A DNA stretch of 64,000 nucleotides from Acanthochromis polyacanthus (GCF_021347895.1 NC_067118.1:34527255-34591254), one strand, 5' to 3'. Counted from the first letter of the stretch, positions 49,503-63,373 are shown. Made by a program: numbers and translations. The notes: generated from the sequence alone by a model not told the origin.

Positions 49503-50180
49503 AACGCTTTTTGCAATGTGCGTGCATGCATGTGAATGTGAGGCCATGAGATGACATCAGACCTACGGCTATCTCTCTCTTTTCCAGTTCGTGCCAGGGT
49601 TTGGTGAGCTGTTGAATATTTTATCCGTGCTGGTGGTGCTGGGTTCTCCTGGGCAAGTGTGGGTTTGGTTACCGCCAGCCAGGTAGCCTCAGGTTGCCTG
49701 GTAAAATAATAAGCAACATAAAGGCAGCAACATTTTCCCAATCAATATTTAAAAAAAGACAGACCTCCATTTATGAGAAGATCTCAGGTGGACTGAGGCT
49801 TTCCTCGCAACGAAATAGTTTGTGAAGGTGAGCGCCAGTGGTGTGCATACAGTCAATCTTTTCGTGCATATCCTTGGGACTTACTACGAGTTGCTCACAC
49901 ACACAAAAGAGAGGAACAAAGGGTGTGTGCAGATGCTGCTCTCAGAAATCGTCGCTTTTCTACTGGAAAGTTTCAGTTCATGTGAGGATAAGCAAGTCTG
50001 GAAGATGAGTGGACATAAGTATACACAGAGGTACACAAATACAAAGAGAGAAAAGGAGAGTTTTTCTTCTTTGGACTGGGAAGTCTGTGAGTAAGTAAAC
50101 AAAATAAAGCTCTCCGAAAAGAGTGTACTGACTTCAGAGAGGCAATTTCATATAGAAAATAAGTATTATGTACATAAAAA

Positions 50181-50220
50181 GATAGATAGCTAGACAAACA
50201 GACAGACAGACAGATAGATA
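50181..50220. repeat. GATA/GACA tetranucleotide repeat
   Basis: A mixed run of GATA, GACA and CAGA units; the type is common in fish genomes. Confidence 0.85.
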
Positions 50221-53200
50221 TAATGTACCTATCAAAACATGACCTGTGCTGGTTACAGTCTAGATCTCTGCCCTGGAGCCCTGTGATAATTACACTGTAT
50301 AACACCCTGGGTCCGTGTTATTGAAGAAGCACCAGAGACTGATAGAGCTCGTTGTATTTTTAGAGCACATGTTGCCCTTTTGTCCTAATGCCCGCTGCTC
50401 TGGGGATGATGGCTGAGATCGAGACACACCGGCAAAAGAAGTGTAAAAAAAAAAAAGTACCTATGTTTATGGAACACAAATTCCCACCAGGTTTGCCTTG
50501 CTTTCTGAGTGATTGAACAGCAAACAGAAGGGTGTATGATGCAAGCCGAGCAGTGCGCTATGTGGACCTAAAGATAAATTGAGAATGAAAGAAGGGCTAT
50601 GACAGAGATATTTCCTATAAAACATGGCTCTCTGCAAAATAAAAAAACATCTACCAGCAAAATTAAGTCACCCAGAATCTGTTGTGCCATCTTAATGTAT
50701 CATCTTGCATCATCTAAATCGGAGAATCTGCGGGCCACAGGTTGTCAAAAGAATATTCATGATGTTTGTGGACATGAGGCGATTCTCCTGGTGACAGACT
50801 CGACATATTGGTCCATCAATGCTCCCTTCTGGAGGCAGTAATGACAGACCAGCACAGGATTCATAAATCACAAGCCAGTAGGGAGGGCGGCTGACATTGA
50901 TGCATGCAGAGACATTGAAAACACAGCAGAGGGAGTGCAAAAGACAAAAGGGCATGCCGAATGACTTCATATGCAGAAGACAGTGATGACTAGTACAGGA
51001 AGTGTAATAACTTGTAACTTTGGTGCGAGGTTTATCACGCGGGATGAAAAGACTGCATACGTCTGTTAAACGAGCGGCATAGTTCTGCGCTGATGCTCAC
51101 GCCCACAGTCTGCCGTGTTTGCATACACAAATAAATAAAAACATGTTGCGATGTGCCTTTAAGGTGGTAATCACATTACCATAAAGCTGAGTTGGAGTGG
51201 TGGTGTTCAGCCCACTTCTGTCCCCCACCCTGCAAGATCAAAGAAAAGGTGGACTACATTATCTTTAAGGCCAGCCCCGTCCTCCCACACTTTATTAAGA
51301 CGGTAGCTGTAAAATGCCAACTAAGCCTATCACTGTGGTTTTATGAGGCAATAAAATACAATGTTCTTTTTTTTTTTTACTATAGGAGGAACTGGAATGA
51401 CATTTCTATTTTAGATCAGTGAGTAAATCTCATTGGATGATGAATATGACACACTGTATACATAGATGTGTAGGATGGTTGAGAGGGGAGAGGTCAAGTG
51501 CCAGAGGGTTCATGATTTTTGTTTCTGACTCTCCGTAATACATATGCCGGAATCTCCATTAGCAATGCAGTGAAATTTTAGATCAGTGCATTGCCTTTAT
51601 GTGAGTGAAGGGAAAGTGAGTGTCTACAAAGGTAGCAAGCAACAATAAAAGTGTGGTTCATTTACTGTTTTGTAGCGAAGATGATCAGGAGCCAACTAGC
51701 TTTCTACTAAATTTATGCTTCGTTGTGTCTAGCCTAAAACAACAGTGCTTTCCAAGTGTGCTTGGAGTTGAAATGGACTTTTATGGAGATTAGATTTATT
51801 TCTGTTTCCAAAACCATACACAGAGGGATACACTGAAATACATGACCTAACACAAGACCCTTTGGAATTTACTGAGTTACTGCTTTGATTCTCATTTTAC
51901 ATGTGCGGCCCAGATCTTCCATTTAAATCTACTGACTGCAAAGGTTGCATTCACTGCTTTCAAACAAAAGCAATTTAATGCCTTGTATTTGGGTGAAAAG
52001 ATTTTTAACACACACGATGGAGAGGGCACCCTATGTGTGCTCCAACCAAACACAAGGGCTCAGTTGGAGGGAAACGTAATCATCTACTAAAGCCTGATCC
52101 GCACTGTTCATCCCCAGCAGTGAATGATGGCGTTGAGCGAGTCTCAGAGGTTAGCAGAAAGGATCAACCTTAACAGATTGGCCCTGGCTCCACTCACAAA
52201 TGATTGATTGCCAGGTAAACAACATTACCATTTTAAATCTGCCCTAAGGGTTGTTAGCAACTGTTTCCTGACTGGATGACTAATTGATTAAAGCTGCAGT
52301 ACCAATTTAAATCTTCTTTTTCCATCAAGATCATGGATGAGTTTTTAACAAGGATATATTTAGAGCATCTGGCTGTGATGGACATCTGATGTAATGTCCC
52401 TCGGGCATAATATTCGATGTATATTGATGTCGGCAAACATTATGCTCATACAAATACTGTTTAAATGAGAGGAAGGAGATATCTCTGCCTTGTGAATACG
52501 TAGCAGAAATGGGAAATCAGGCTGTGCTATGCAGAGGCGTGTAACATCTCTCCCCCTCTTCAAATCACTGTGTCACTCTCCTGCATAAAAGAGCTGCATA
52601 AGATATTCATGTGTGCCAGTGACCTAGATTTTTAAATGTTTTATTTGGCAGCTTGTCTCTGTATCTGAACAGGGCCTATGGAGGCACAATGGGGCCTCCT
52701 CTCACTTACTTTGATGTCTGGACTAAGGCAGTGTTTATGTGGTGTTGTAAATGGCAACGAGCGCTCCGTAATGATGCCATCCATGAAAACAAAGTATATC
52801 TGGAGCAAGGCTTATGATGCATCAACTTTGGACACTGCCAGAGACCTGCTTCCTGGCATAACAAGTCCTCGTTAAATGTGTCTACTGTAGATGTGTGGTC
52901 AGTCTGGTGCTGGATATTTCCAGGTAACCAAAATGAAGTCAGTCTACACCATAGATTCACAGCGCGTTGGATTACAAGTGAACTGACACTGGTACGGATC
53001 AAACTCTAAGCAACTGAGGGAATAACTCATTACTATCAGAGTTTCAGTTACTGATGAGATGACCAGCCAGAAGCTTACCAGACACTCCCCTGGCATTGGT
53101 GTCATCTGAATCCTAGCCGACAAGGAAAACAGTGAGAAGGTGATCAGGTGTGTAACAGACACTGTCATTCAAGTAAGACAACATGTTGACACGTCCTAAT

Positions 53201-55499
53201 AACACGCACACACATGCACACCATGTACAAACACCTGTAAGTGCACAATAGAACTGGAACACTGTAACTTCCATGTATAAACCATGAGTAGTGCTTGATA
53301 ATAATCTCAAACTAAGCAGTGAATGAAATCCCTCGAGATAGAGAGAGAGAAAGGGGGAAAAAAATAACATTGTGAAAGGGTTTCTTTTTCTTTCCCTCTT
53401 GCTACTTCTGATCTCTGTTTTGTCTGATGTCTCCTGACTGATGGCTACTTTTATTCACGTTCAAATGGGAAACAGAGGTATAAGCAGCATCCCATAAGCA
53501 TAATGCATTGCTTGTTTACTGCTACAGCAAAGAGACAGGATTAGAACTAGCCAACAGCCTGAAAAAGAAAATCAGCCAGGAACGGAGAAATGTACCAGTA
53601 TGTGATGATTTGAAGCCGAACACCGCTATCCACAATCAAAGAGTATTCACGCTGGTTTGGGTATTTCTGCAAAGCGTAAGTGAGGAGAAGGAAAGTGCAA
53701 AATGTCAACTTTAGTTTATGTTGCAAAAAGACTGCAAATTAATGAGTTGGTCGGTGAAAGTATTAATTCAAGAGGTGCTGAGACCTGAGAGCAAATTCCA
53801 TACACACAAAATCACAGCAGTGAAAGTGCAAGATATTTGTTTTTGTGCCGCAGTAATGAAATTATGCATTAATTACTTGTGTAAGGCCTCTAAAAAGTAA
53901 TAAAAGCAGCCAAGTCAGGCACCTTCACATTAATTTAAAAGCCATCTTAATCAATGAGCTAACTGTGTTATTAAATCCCTATGGTTCATGGATATTGACC
54001 ACTTCATAGCATTTTCAATCCACAATATTTACGTTAATGTTCACAGTTCCAGTCGTACATACCCACAACAATGATGGACAGAGCCACGGTGTGTCATATT
54101 TTCTGTATGTGGAAGATTGGACAATCAATACTTTGTAATCTAATGTGACTGCATGCAGTTCAGACTTGTGCCGTGTTGAAAGCGGTTGGTAAATGTTGCT
54201 AGGCTGGATCTGGGATTGCCACGTGAGCAGATGACCAGGGAGCTCATTCAGGCATGAAGCTGACGCGTTCAGATGCCATCAGATTAATGGAAAAGGAGTC
54301 AGAAATGGACTTATAAGACACTAGCATGTCAGACATGTGCTGTAAGACCCTCGTGGCTCAAAGACCTAGAGGACAGTCTTTATCGCTGGTGGCATGATTA
54401 AGGGTTAAAGTTGATAGCAAATGGTATTTGCATTAGGATCAGCGGGAGCAATCAGCACAGCCTTTAAAGAAGACAGCTGATGACCCACTATGGGAATCAG
54501 CTTAGCTTCTCACTTGCGCGTGATACGCAGTTGGCGAGTGTGAAGCAGGCACTCAGTTGGTTCTACATGACTGAAGGACTTAATAGAGGAAAAGAAGAGA
54601 GTCAAGTGTAAGAAACTGGCAGGTGAAGCATAGGTGGTCTGAGCGCATATAAAGAGTGAGTGTTGAAGCCTCATTTACCAAACCTTCCACAGGATCCTTA
54701 AGCTTCTTCACAAACACCAACAGAGAGTTTAAAGACAGTTTAAGATTAAGGTCTGTAGAAAACAAATGTCACAAGGTCACAGATTGGTAGCTGATTAACT
54801 CTGATCTACTGGCCAATGTGGGGAAGTTTTCACAGTCACAGATTGTGTTCATTTGCAATCCAATCCACCGGAAATGTAAAGTTCTGTCCTGTGTATTCCA
54901 TTCCTTTCTCTTACATTTCCTTTGGTGTATTTTCAAAAAATCCAAAAAGACAGGTTGTCTTATGCTGGTTGTGCATACATTTCTGCTTCCTTCCCTCACA
55001 AAGTAGAGAACGTTTTGAGTGTGGCACTGTGAAAATCAATGGAAATGAATTTTGGCACTTGAGCGATGAGCTCAGGCTGCAGGATGAGTCTGCTGTTAAC
55101 ATTGAATCCGTTGAATTGCCTGTGCGGTTCACTGTGTGGTGGTCTTGCTGTGTGTGTGAGAAGGAAACAGGGGAACCAGAGTGTGTCAGAGTCAGGTATA
55201 ATGAGAGGGAAAGATAAAATATACTGAATGTGAAAACCAAGTCTGACAAACCAGCCTTCGGCCTGCTGAGGGGACAGTCCATAATACACAGAAGTGTTGT
55301 CTTGAGGTGGATTCACAGCTTCCTGCTGGTTGCTCATTTCAAACTGAATTAACTCCTATCACTTTAGAAATGGGCAGTTAAGTTTAATTGGAGACACACT
55401 TTTGCGGATTAATGATTTGCTTAAGAAGTCAAAAGAGTAATTTTATGTGTGGAAAGAAAAATGTGAAGTCTGTAGTAGGACAGGACAACCAGCCGTTCA
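50221..55499. other. About 5.3 kb with no recognised gene
   Basis: Overlapping frames on both strands at 54816-55337 (133, 123 and 113 codons) exclude one another and have no family features. The remainder is ordinary AT-rich DNA; a short GA run occurs at 53338-53352. Confidence 0.45.
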
Positions 55500-56060
55500 T
55501 TCTTCATTTTCCTTTGCTTTCTCTTTTCATTTCTTACTTTGATTTTCCTTCCTGCCTTTTTACGTAAGTTAATCAGATCACTCTGCATTTCAGAAATATG
55601 ACCCTACTTGTAGTAAACCAGCTGGCCAGACAGGAAGAATCATCTTGCACACCGGAAATGTTACAATTTTCAAATTCTGTAGCACTGAAGATACCAACCT
55701 GTCAATCAGACAGACTGTATGCCAGGAGGACTACCGTGTGTGTTGTCAAAGCTGACGTTCCAAGCTGCCCTTATTCTCAAATAAATTTTTTTTGCTTCGG
55801 TTTTTTTCTAGCTTCACTTCTCTTTGTTTTCATCCCCATCTCCTTTCCCCTTTCCATTTTCCCTTCGACCTTTCCTTGACATTAAGTTATCCCTTGTTAA
55901 CCTCCTCATTTTTTATGTCTTTCCCTCTCTTGTTTACCTCCTCCTCTTCCTCCCCTTGTCTCTTCTTCCTTTTTTTTTTTTCATTTTCTAGGCTTTTCAG
56001 GGATTTATATCTCTCTCTTTTTTTTTTCTCCTCCAGCTCACTTCCTTGACTCAACCCTCC
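55500..56060. repeat. Pyrimidine-rich tract
   Basis: Strong strand asymmetry: the plus strand is dominated by T and C, most densely at 55785-56045, with T runs and CCTCCTCTTCCTCC-type words. Open frames across it on either strand (Phe/Ser-rich or Glu/Lys-rich) follow from composition. Confidence 0.75.
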
Positions 56061-57670
56061 CCCTGCATCCCAAATCCTGCAAAAGGCACGTGTCACTCTC
56101 ATTTTTTGACTGATGAGTCACTGGTGAAGCAGAAAGCAGCAGTCCCTACGGTGCAGAGTCAAGAGCTGAGCCAGCACTGGTCAAAGTAACATTCCCTGAT
56201 CCCCACATGCAAAAAGGATAACCATTACGGCAACAACAAAAACAACGAACCACCACCTTTTTAAAAATAAAAAATCTCCGCAGCCCATTTCAAAAAGTTA
56301 CATCATATTCCTAAAAAGACTTTTTCGGGCAGATATCTAACCAAGTTTAAATGTTATTTGAAGGAGCCGCAACAGTGTAATGAACATAGTTGGAGTCAGC
56401 AAATACAAACTAAATGTGAAAAATGAAGGAATGGCCAAATCAACAACAGTTTTTAATGCAAATTATCATTCAGCAACCACATGTCCCTGGTAAAGGAGTG
56501 AGAATTCTGCTCTTTAGAAAACTGATTCATCTGCTCGACCCAACAAACGAAGTCTCGATTTCAAATGTTAAGTCTGAAATTTGTTTGCTAACACAGAAGA
56601 AATAAGGCAAAAGACTTATGAACACACACAAGCCAGCGCTGATTTTTTATTTGAAAGTAAGATAAGCTGAGGTAACGTTGTGTTACAGCCATAATTCCTG
56701 TTGATATTAGCTGGAATGAGACTCGCATTAATTGGGGCTGTCTGCCAACTAAATCTTTATTCAGATGCCGACTAAATTAAAATATTACCGCGGTAATGTT
56801 GACATTTCAGCTGCTTATCTAAAACTAAAGCCAGACAAAGAACAGAGGCGTTAGTGACAAGGTGATTCAATCCTTTCTTCAAACAATTCAGAGCGGTCAG
56901 AAGCTGAAGAGGAAGCAAGGACAAAGAGCAAACGGTTCTGTTCAAACAGCAATTCTGGAAGCAACAGCCGGATTTACTGGGGAGACTCGGTCTGTTGTGT
57001 GACTGCATTTGACATGGACAGTCAAGCATAAATCAGAGTTCATGTTCAGTTTTAAATGCTGCCTTTTCGTCTGATACAACAAAGAAGAACACAGTAAAGG
57101 ATGACAAACACGTTTTAAATGCACCCTGAATATAGGATTAAAGTTAGTAAAAACTGGACTAAGATGTCTGTCGTTTTTTAGTAGCAAAGACCACACTCTG
57201 ACAACTGCAATTTAATTAAAAATGTATATTTTTGTAAAAAGACTCTGACTAAAGCTAATTCAGAGTCAACTACAAAAATCATCATTGACCAGGATTATCA
57301 ATGGTTAATGAAGTGCGGGACAGAGAAGACTATATATGGACGAACAGGGTCTGAATTTTTAAGCTACTATTGCAGTAGACATGAAAAATTGGATGTCACC
57401 AACTGTGTCTCCCTCAGGAACCTGGAGGGCGGTGCTGAGGGTCTTCAGATATCAGTATCATTATAAGAAGCCATTGTTTCCATTTGGGTAAGATTAGCTT
57501 GCTAACTAATTAACTTGACATGATTAAGCTTCTTTGGGATGTGCGGTCCAGCCTCCTTTTCCTGTGACACCGACTTGTGGACTCATAATTTCCATTTACA
57601 TCCACATTTTCTGCAGCTCACCAAATTTTGAACAATATATCCGAACCTGCAACATTTTCCCGGTACCCCA
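56061..57670. other. Unassigned DNA
   Basis: Short chance frames only. No repeat or gene is recognised. Confidence 0.45.
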
Positions 57671-57875
57671 CATGGGAGCTAAAAGATTTAAGAAGAGATT
57701 AGAGACTTCTGACCTTGGGTGTTTGGTAAACCGCTTTTGTCTTGACAGTGATTAATTTCAGGTAGAAATATCAGGTCACGGAGGCAATAAAGATACGATA
57801 ACTGCACAAAGCATAAAAGGCAGGTACAACCGATTTAGCTCCCATGCTGCAGTCACTGATGATGTCAAGACAAAA
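57671..57875. repeat. Two interleaved inverted repeats
   Basis: CATGGGAGCTAAA (57671-57683) is the exact complement of TTTAGCTCCCATG (57834-57846). TTTTGTCTTGAC (57735-57746) is the exact complement of GTCAAGACAAAA (57864-57875), with further partial match nearby (AGTGATTA against CAGTCACTGATG). The pairs interleave rather than nest, so they could pair as a pseudoknot or reflect a decayed foldback element. Confidence 0.6.
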
Positions 57876-58944
57876 TCTGTCAGAGGAGAAAAGATGTGAG
57901 CACAATCGATGTATCATCAACACAATACAGTACATTAGAAACAGGAGATATTAATCATCGTCAAGCATGGTAAAAGCAGTGACTGCTTCTTGCACGTAAT
58001 TATCCAGTGGATCATGTTTATGTTTAAGCCCTTTGACTAAATTCTCAGGAGAATGAAGGTTAATGATACACCGCCTTGTTTACTCACTTGCATGTTTTAG
58101 ACAAAAGTTCCGGCTCCAATTAAGTTTGCTTTACTCTTACGAACCTCGAGAGGGATGCTGCAGACGGTCATACAATGCAGTAAACCTCAGTGTGTAGTGA
58201 GCATGCATTCATCTTACCATTGTCTGTGAGTGTTGCTAGATTGAGAGGAGAAAGATAATTAAATATGATACAAGGGGGTCAGAGCGAGAGCCCCATTCCA
58301 AAATGAGAAAGAAACCTTTTGAAAAATGTGACACCCTCAATGACACAGTGACTGCTGGCATGAAAGTAAAACTCATTACAGAATATTAATGAAGATATTA
58401 GCCATCAAAATAGGATCATTTCTGATGAGACTATTAATCATCTGCATTCTTTAAATAATGAGTAATACATTACAGGTAACAATCTACCGTCCAAAGAAGA
58501 CATAACATTGTGGAGTACGTCCACGGTCCAGGTTGCTCCGTGACATGATATCCCCTTTGTAGACTTGTGGTCATTAATCCGATCGGAGGATAAGAGTAAA
58601 GCTCGAATTTAATACACAGGTATACTATGAGAGGATTTGATAGATTACAACTGTAGCATACTAGTGACGGCACCATCCTGTCAGGAACATTCCCATGAAG
58701 AATGAAGGTCATCTGAAGGGCAAAACTCAAATTTACCTTTACATTAGGAAGACATATGATCACACAGACTTACATTCACTTTATATCAGTTTATTTAAAG
58801 TAGAATGGTGCTGTGTATGTTGAGGCACATTTGTGAGAAAGAAATATGCTATAGTACTGTTATATGACGTAATGACCTACTGGTATGTACTGTTGATCTC
58901 TCTCTATACATACAACAACAGATTTGTCTATGTATAATGGTAGA

Positions 58945-58946
<2 letters not shown>
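57876..58946. other. Unassigned AT-rich DNA
   Basis: The interval 58375-58480 is dense in ATTAATGA, ATTAATCATC and TAAATAATGAG words, which is possibly regulatory. No gene is recognised. Confidence 0.4.

Positions 58947-58995
<49 letters not shown>
58947..58995. repeat. (GT)24 microsatellite
   Basis: A 49-base uninterrupted GT run, the longest dinucleotide repeat in the window. Confidence 0.97.
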
Positions 58996-59000
<5 letters not shown>

Positions 59001-59843
59001 AGATATTTGTTGGTTGTCTTTTCTTGATTGACGAATGCTTTTGTTGGTATCATCAGCTGCTTAATTCTTGAAGTGTTAATTTTTCCTAGATGTTTTTAAT
59101 AGCATAATTCCTGCTTTAGTCAAAAGGGTAAAAAAAAAACATGGACCATTAGTTTGATTTCTTCATTGTATTTGTAAGACGTATTTCAGTGGATCGTGTT
59201 GCGAGCTGTGCAGTGGGAGCTGTTTTAACAGGCAGAACGAAAAAAGCAGCGTGTAGCGGCAAGAAAATGAGTGAGCTTCCCATCACTCTAATGAGGATGG
59301 ATAGCATTCTGTTAAGCTTTGGAATCTCTTTTTTTTTTTTCACAAACACAAACAGTGGCTTTTTGAATTGCAATCGCACAGCTCTGAATGGGAAACAGCA
59401 GAAATAAATCACATGCATCACTGAGGGATGGTAAGTAGGTGTATTGTCATCATTTCAGTGCGATGAGAAAGAATGGCTTTGATGTTGGCAAATCTGTGCG
59501 GTTCAAAGTTAGTTTTGTTTATGTTGGGACTGCGCGGAAAAAGGTTTACCTGTACCTCCTGGGTGAGGCAATTTTTGCGGAGGTATGAATTATGAATGAT
59601 GTTTCGGAAAGCATCTTTTATCGGCGTAAGATGTAGCCAGTTTAATCTTTTCTAACCGAATAAACAGCAATTGTTCTTTTTTTTAACATAGATCACGGTG
59701 AAAACACAAACCACCGAGCTAAATTTCTAGTTGTAGATTTAGGCTTTTGTGCTGTCTTTATTTGCATTTCTTTTTAATATTTGCTTTTGTGTAATACTTA
59801 ATGCACACATGATAAACCACCAAGTGGAAGAGTCAGAAAAGTT
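58996..59843. other. Unassigned DNA
   Basis: Frames of 72 and 90 codons overlap on opposite strands at 59149-59421; no family is recognised. Confidence 0.45.
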
Positions 59844-59891
59844 ATGTTATTCACTTCACCTGTCAGTGGTTTTAATGTTCTGGCTGATCAG
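59844..59891. mobile_element. Relic terminus of a DNA transposon
   Basis: TTATTCACTTCACCTGTCAG followed by TGGTTTTAATGTTCTGGCTG and ATCAGT closely resembles the end of a widespread animal element whose terminus reads CACCTGTCAGTGGTCATAATGTTATGGCTGATCGGTGT-like sequence. No partner end or coding remnant was found upstream. Confidence 0.55.
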
Positions 59892-60989
59892 TTAATTTAT
59901 CTATTTATCTGTTTTCTAATTGGTGATGCCAACCCAACTGTCACAAAGCATTCACAAAATGTATCATTCAAATCTTAAGTTACAGAAAAGGAATGCAACA
60001 ACAGCAGATGCTGTTATTGCTCATGTGAAGGGGAGCAAGGAAGGAGTTTTTGTTGTGACAAAACAAGCCTTTACAATGATGAACATTTTAGTTACAGAGA
60101 GATTGAAATGGCTGACTTTTCCTTGAATGTACTTTTAAAAAGAGGGATTCAGGCTTTCTAATTACTTATTGATGCGTCATAAGTTGTGCAACAATGGCAG
60201 TCCATTTATCAAATGACTGTATTGATTTTTCCAGCTTTGATCAAGTAATGTTTGTGTTGGTAGTTTTAATAAGATTAGGTTATCTTAAGGCTCTGTGATT
60301 GTAAATGCTAGCATATTGTGCCTGGCAGAACAATCCTAACATGTTGATTTTTAACATGTACACAGTGTTCGCTATGTTCACCATCTTATTTCAGCATTAT
60401 GAGGGGCAGGCGACTGTGCAGTACCATATATTAGCCCTCCGTCACATCACCCAGATATTTTCTGAACAGCAGATTTGAAGCTTAGGTCGCTGCTTTCCCT
60501 GTCGCTATCTTGGAAGTTTTGGACTCCTTCCTATTTTTGACTAATCCAGAAATGGGCAAGAGGTGTAAGGACTGCCCTTTAATAGCACTGACTTGTCACT
60601 TAAAGTTACCATTCCCCTAAATATGCATGACTTTGAGTCTTAACTCAATTTGAACTGGTTTGTCATATATTAAATGACCCACTGCACAGCTGTAATTATT
60701 TTTTAAAAAAGCCAAAGAGACCAAATCTGTTTTTTGTACAAGACTATAACCATGTTTTTTTTTTCTGTTGCAGAATTGGTGATTTTAATATTGGGGTCTA
60801 AAGGGGACTGACTCACTTTTGACAGTCTCAAGTGGTCATTTAAGGAACTGCAATTTTTGGCACTTGAATCAGTTTTTCAGCACCAGAGGTTGACACCAGT
60901 ACAGGTTAGGTTTCACAATGAATATGTGTATTTCATGCAGTGCTTGTCAAGATATGTCATGAAAACCCAAAAATGTGACTCTTATAATT
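59892..60989. other. Unassigned DNA
   Basis: No gene or repeat is recognised apart from a T run at about 60756-60766. Confidence 0.45.
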
Positions 60990-61130
60990 TTAGAGGGATC
61001 AGTCAGTCACAGAGTCATAGTGGGAGGACCATGACTGTACTAAATTTCATTGTAATCTGTCCCTTATTTATGGATAGATAGCTATATGGATAGGGATTTC
61101 AGTTTCAAACTGTTGGAAAAACTGGCCCAG
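60990..61130. repeat. Possible fish-type dispersed repeat remnant
   Basis: GGACCATGACTGTACTAAAT then TTCATTGTAATCTGTCCCTT resembles the phrase CATGAATGTCTGTACCAAATTTCATGGCAATCCATCCA of a common fish repeat. It is heavily diverged and the boundaries are vague. Confidence 0.35.
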
Positions 61131-61544
61131 TCATCTATAGAGGAAAACCACACTAGCATTGCAGTGCATGCTTATGTGTTGTCTCATGCACTCATCTCAA
61201 AGAAAAAATGCCTTTTGACCTTTGTGTTGCTAACAGCCAGATCCTTAACCTCCTAAATCACCAGTGTGTGTTGGCTACCATACTGGAAACAGCCCATTTC
61301 ACAAGAGATGAGAGGCTAATCTCACTGTAATGACTCTTCTTGGACAAAGTAGCACACAAATCTAACACGGAAATACTGCACTCACATATTGTGCAGCAAC
61401 TCAAAGGTTTCTGATAAAACAAATGCCTCCATTCACAGTTTTTTTTTTTCACATTGTAGTTCTGACCATATCCTTTTTATTTTCCAATTACCTTCTAAAA
61501 TAGACCATTAGAAATCTTGTCAGATGCACAGCCGCCGTACATCA
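61131..61544. other. Unassigned DNA
   Basis: No gene or repeat is recognised; a T run lies at about 61439-61449. Confidence 0.45.
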
Positions 61545-61600
61545 TCTCTCTCTTTCTGTCTTTGTCTCTCTCTTTCTGTCTTTGTCTCTCTCTTTCTTTG
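61545..61600. repeat. 20-bp pyrimidine tandem repeat
   Basis: Two exact units TCTCTCTCTTTCTGTCTTTG (61545-61564, 61565-61584) plus a partial third unit. Confidence 0.9.
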
Positions 61601-63373
61601 CCTCTTACTGATGAATGAAGAACAATATTGATCAAAGCTGACATCCAAAGCTTTACAAACACCAGGGATGTGCGCCTATTCACATTTAGCCACTTTAAGA
61701 ATAACAGATGGCATCCAGGTGGTGTGCTGTTGGCCTCTTGTGCTGGCAGCAGCCATCCATTTGGAGGTCATACCAACAGAATGCGTCCTAAAAAGGAAAA
61801 AGTAAAGATACAAACCCACTGTAAACATCGAGATGCGTCTGCTGAACGGCAACATCAGGCTAATGGTTAGATGTTTGCTTTCCGGGTGTTTTTTTTAGTG
61901 TATGTGTGCTCTGAAGCCAAATGTTCAAAGTACTTTGCCCTGGGTGGAGTATAATGCAGTGTGTCCATCTACTCGTGTGTGCACTTGTGCTTGTATTGTG
62001 ATACAATTTCGGCTGTCTGAAAATGAATTCCACTGAATCTACAGTCCCTGTTGTACAGCCTCAGCTAGCCATGGTGTCAGTCTCAAATAGCATTACGTCT
62101 CAACATATATATGACCTTCTCACAGAAATGTGAATTTTTAATAGGAATAAAATTGGCCTGTCGTGTCTGCTTGCTAATGCTCTGTATTATTCATGAATGT
62201 AGCAATAATGTTCTTGAACCATTCCTTACTCGCTGTGGCGACATTTCAGAGTGGACGGCTCTTGTCTATGTGCCTTTGCTTGGACTGTGGATTTTCTCAT
62301 CTATCTTTCACACACTTGCAGTGATGTTACATCCAGATCTATATAAGCAAGCATGAAGAAACCTCGTCTGATATAAGGAGGATGCAAACTCTCATCTGAG
62401 AGAAGACAGAGCTCACTCACTCACTCACTGTCTTTTTTTTTTTTATCAATCATCTTCACAACTCACACAAATCAGAGGTTTCATTTCCAACTGGCTTCTT
62501 GAGGGATTGTTCAAATATAGACTTATTCAGACAAGCACACAATGCATATGCTGCAGAACACACGCTCTCATTAGTATGCAATAGAGTCCATCTCCACTTA
62601 AGAAATGGGCTGGTAATTGATGACATTATCAGTTCCACAGCATATGATGACGAATTCCATTATCAAAGACTCTTATTCAGTTGAACATGGCAAGTCAGTC
62701 ATTACTCTTGTGTCTGTTTGGAGAGCTGATTTCATTCAGAGACACTATGTTCTATCACAACTTCAAGGAAAACAGCTATTTGGAGCTCAACATGAAATCC
62801 AAGCCCTTCACATCTACCCAATTTTCCCTGGAAAGCATCTGCAAACACCCAGATTATTCAAAGCAACAAGAGATGTTTTTTTTTTTCAGCTTTGAAGACA
62901 CTCCACCCTCAATCAGCCCCCAACTTCCCCTAAAGCACAATCAATGCTTACCAACAAGGTTGCCTAGCACCAGTTGCTTAGTAACCACCAGCCCATTGCT
63001 TTCTACTACAAAACGTCTCGCTAATTCTATGTCAGAACTAAATTTAGAAACGCTTTTGATTTATCCCCCTCGCTGGACTGACAGAAGGAGTCTTTCTTGA
63101 ACGGGAGCATGCTTGATTTTCACTGTCAGCACTGTAGCTTGCAGCTATCAGAAACAGGTACAATCTCATTACATCAGTGCCAAGATGGAAAAATGATTCA
63201 TGCCTCCATGTGTAGTATAGTGCTACTGATTACAACCAATCAGATGTTAGTGGAGCTGATTCATAGACAAAGAGGAACAGATGCCGTCAGGTTTCAGTGT
63301 CCCTCAGTAGATTAAAAAAACTAACAAAAAAAAAATTGTCTTGACGAAAGCACACTGTAGGTTTAAATTTGTA
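61601..63373. other. Unassigned DNA to the right-hand Tc1 derivative
   Basis: A CTCA run lies at 62413-62428 followed by a T run. Frames of 80-139 codons (for example 62681-63100) overlap others and have no motifs. Confidence 0.4.

Noticed and set aside
49322..49741. 139-codon minus-strand frame
   Set aside because: It runs through a (GT)17 repeat and has no recognisable domain.
54816..55337. Three overlapping frames of 113-133 codons on both strands
   Set aside because: They are mutually exclusive, without motifs, and explained by a local shortage of stops.
55792..56102. Phe/Ser-rich plus frame and Glu/Lys-rich minus frame
   Set aside because: Composition artefacts of the pyrimidine tract.
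62681..63100. 139-codon plus frame near the right end
   Set aside because: No domain or repeat homology recognised; it overlaps another frame at 62617-62895, so it is treated as chance.
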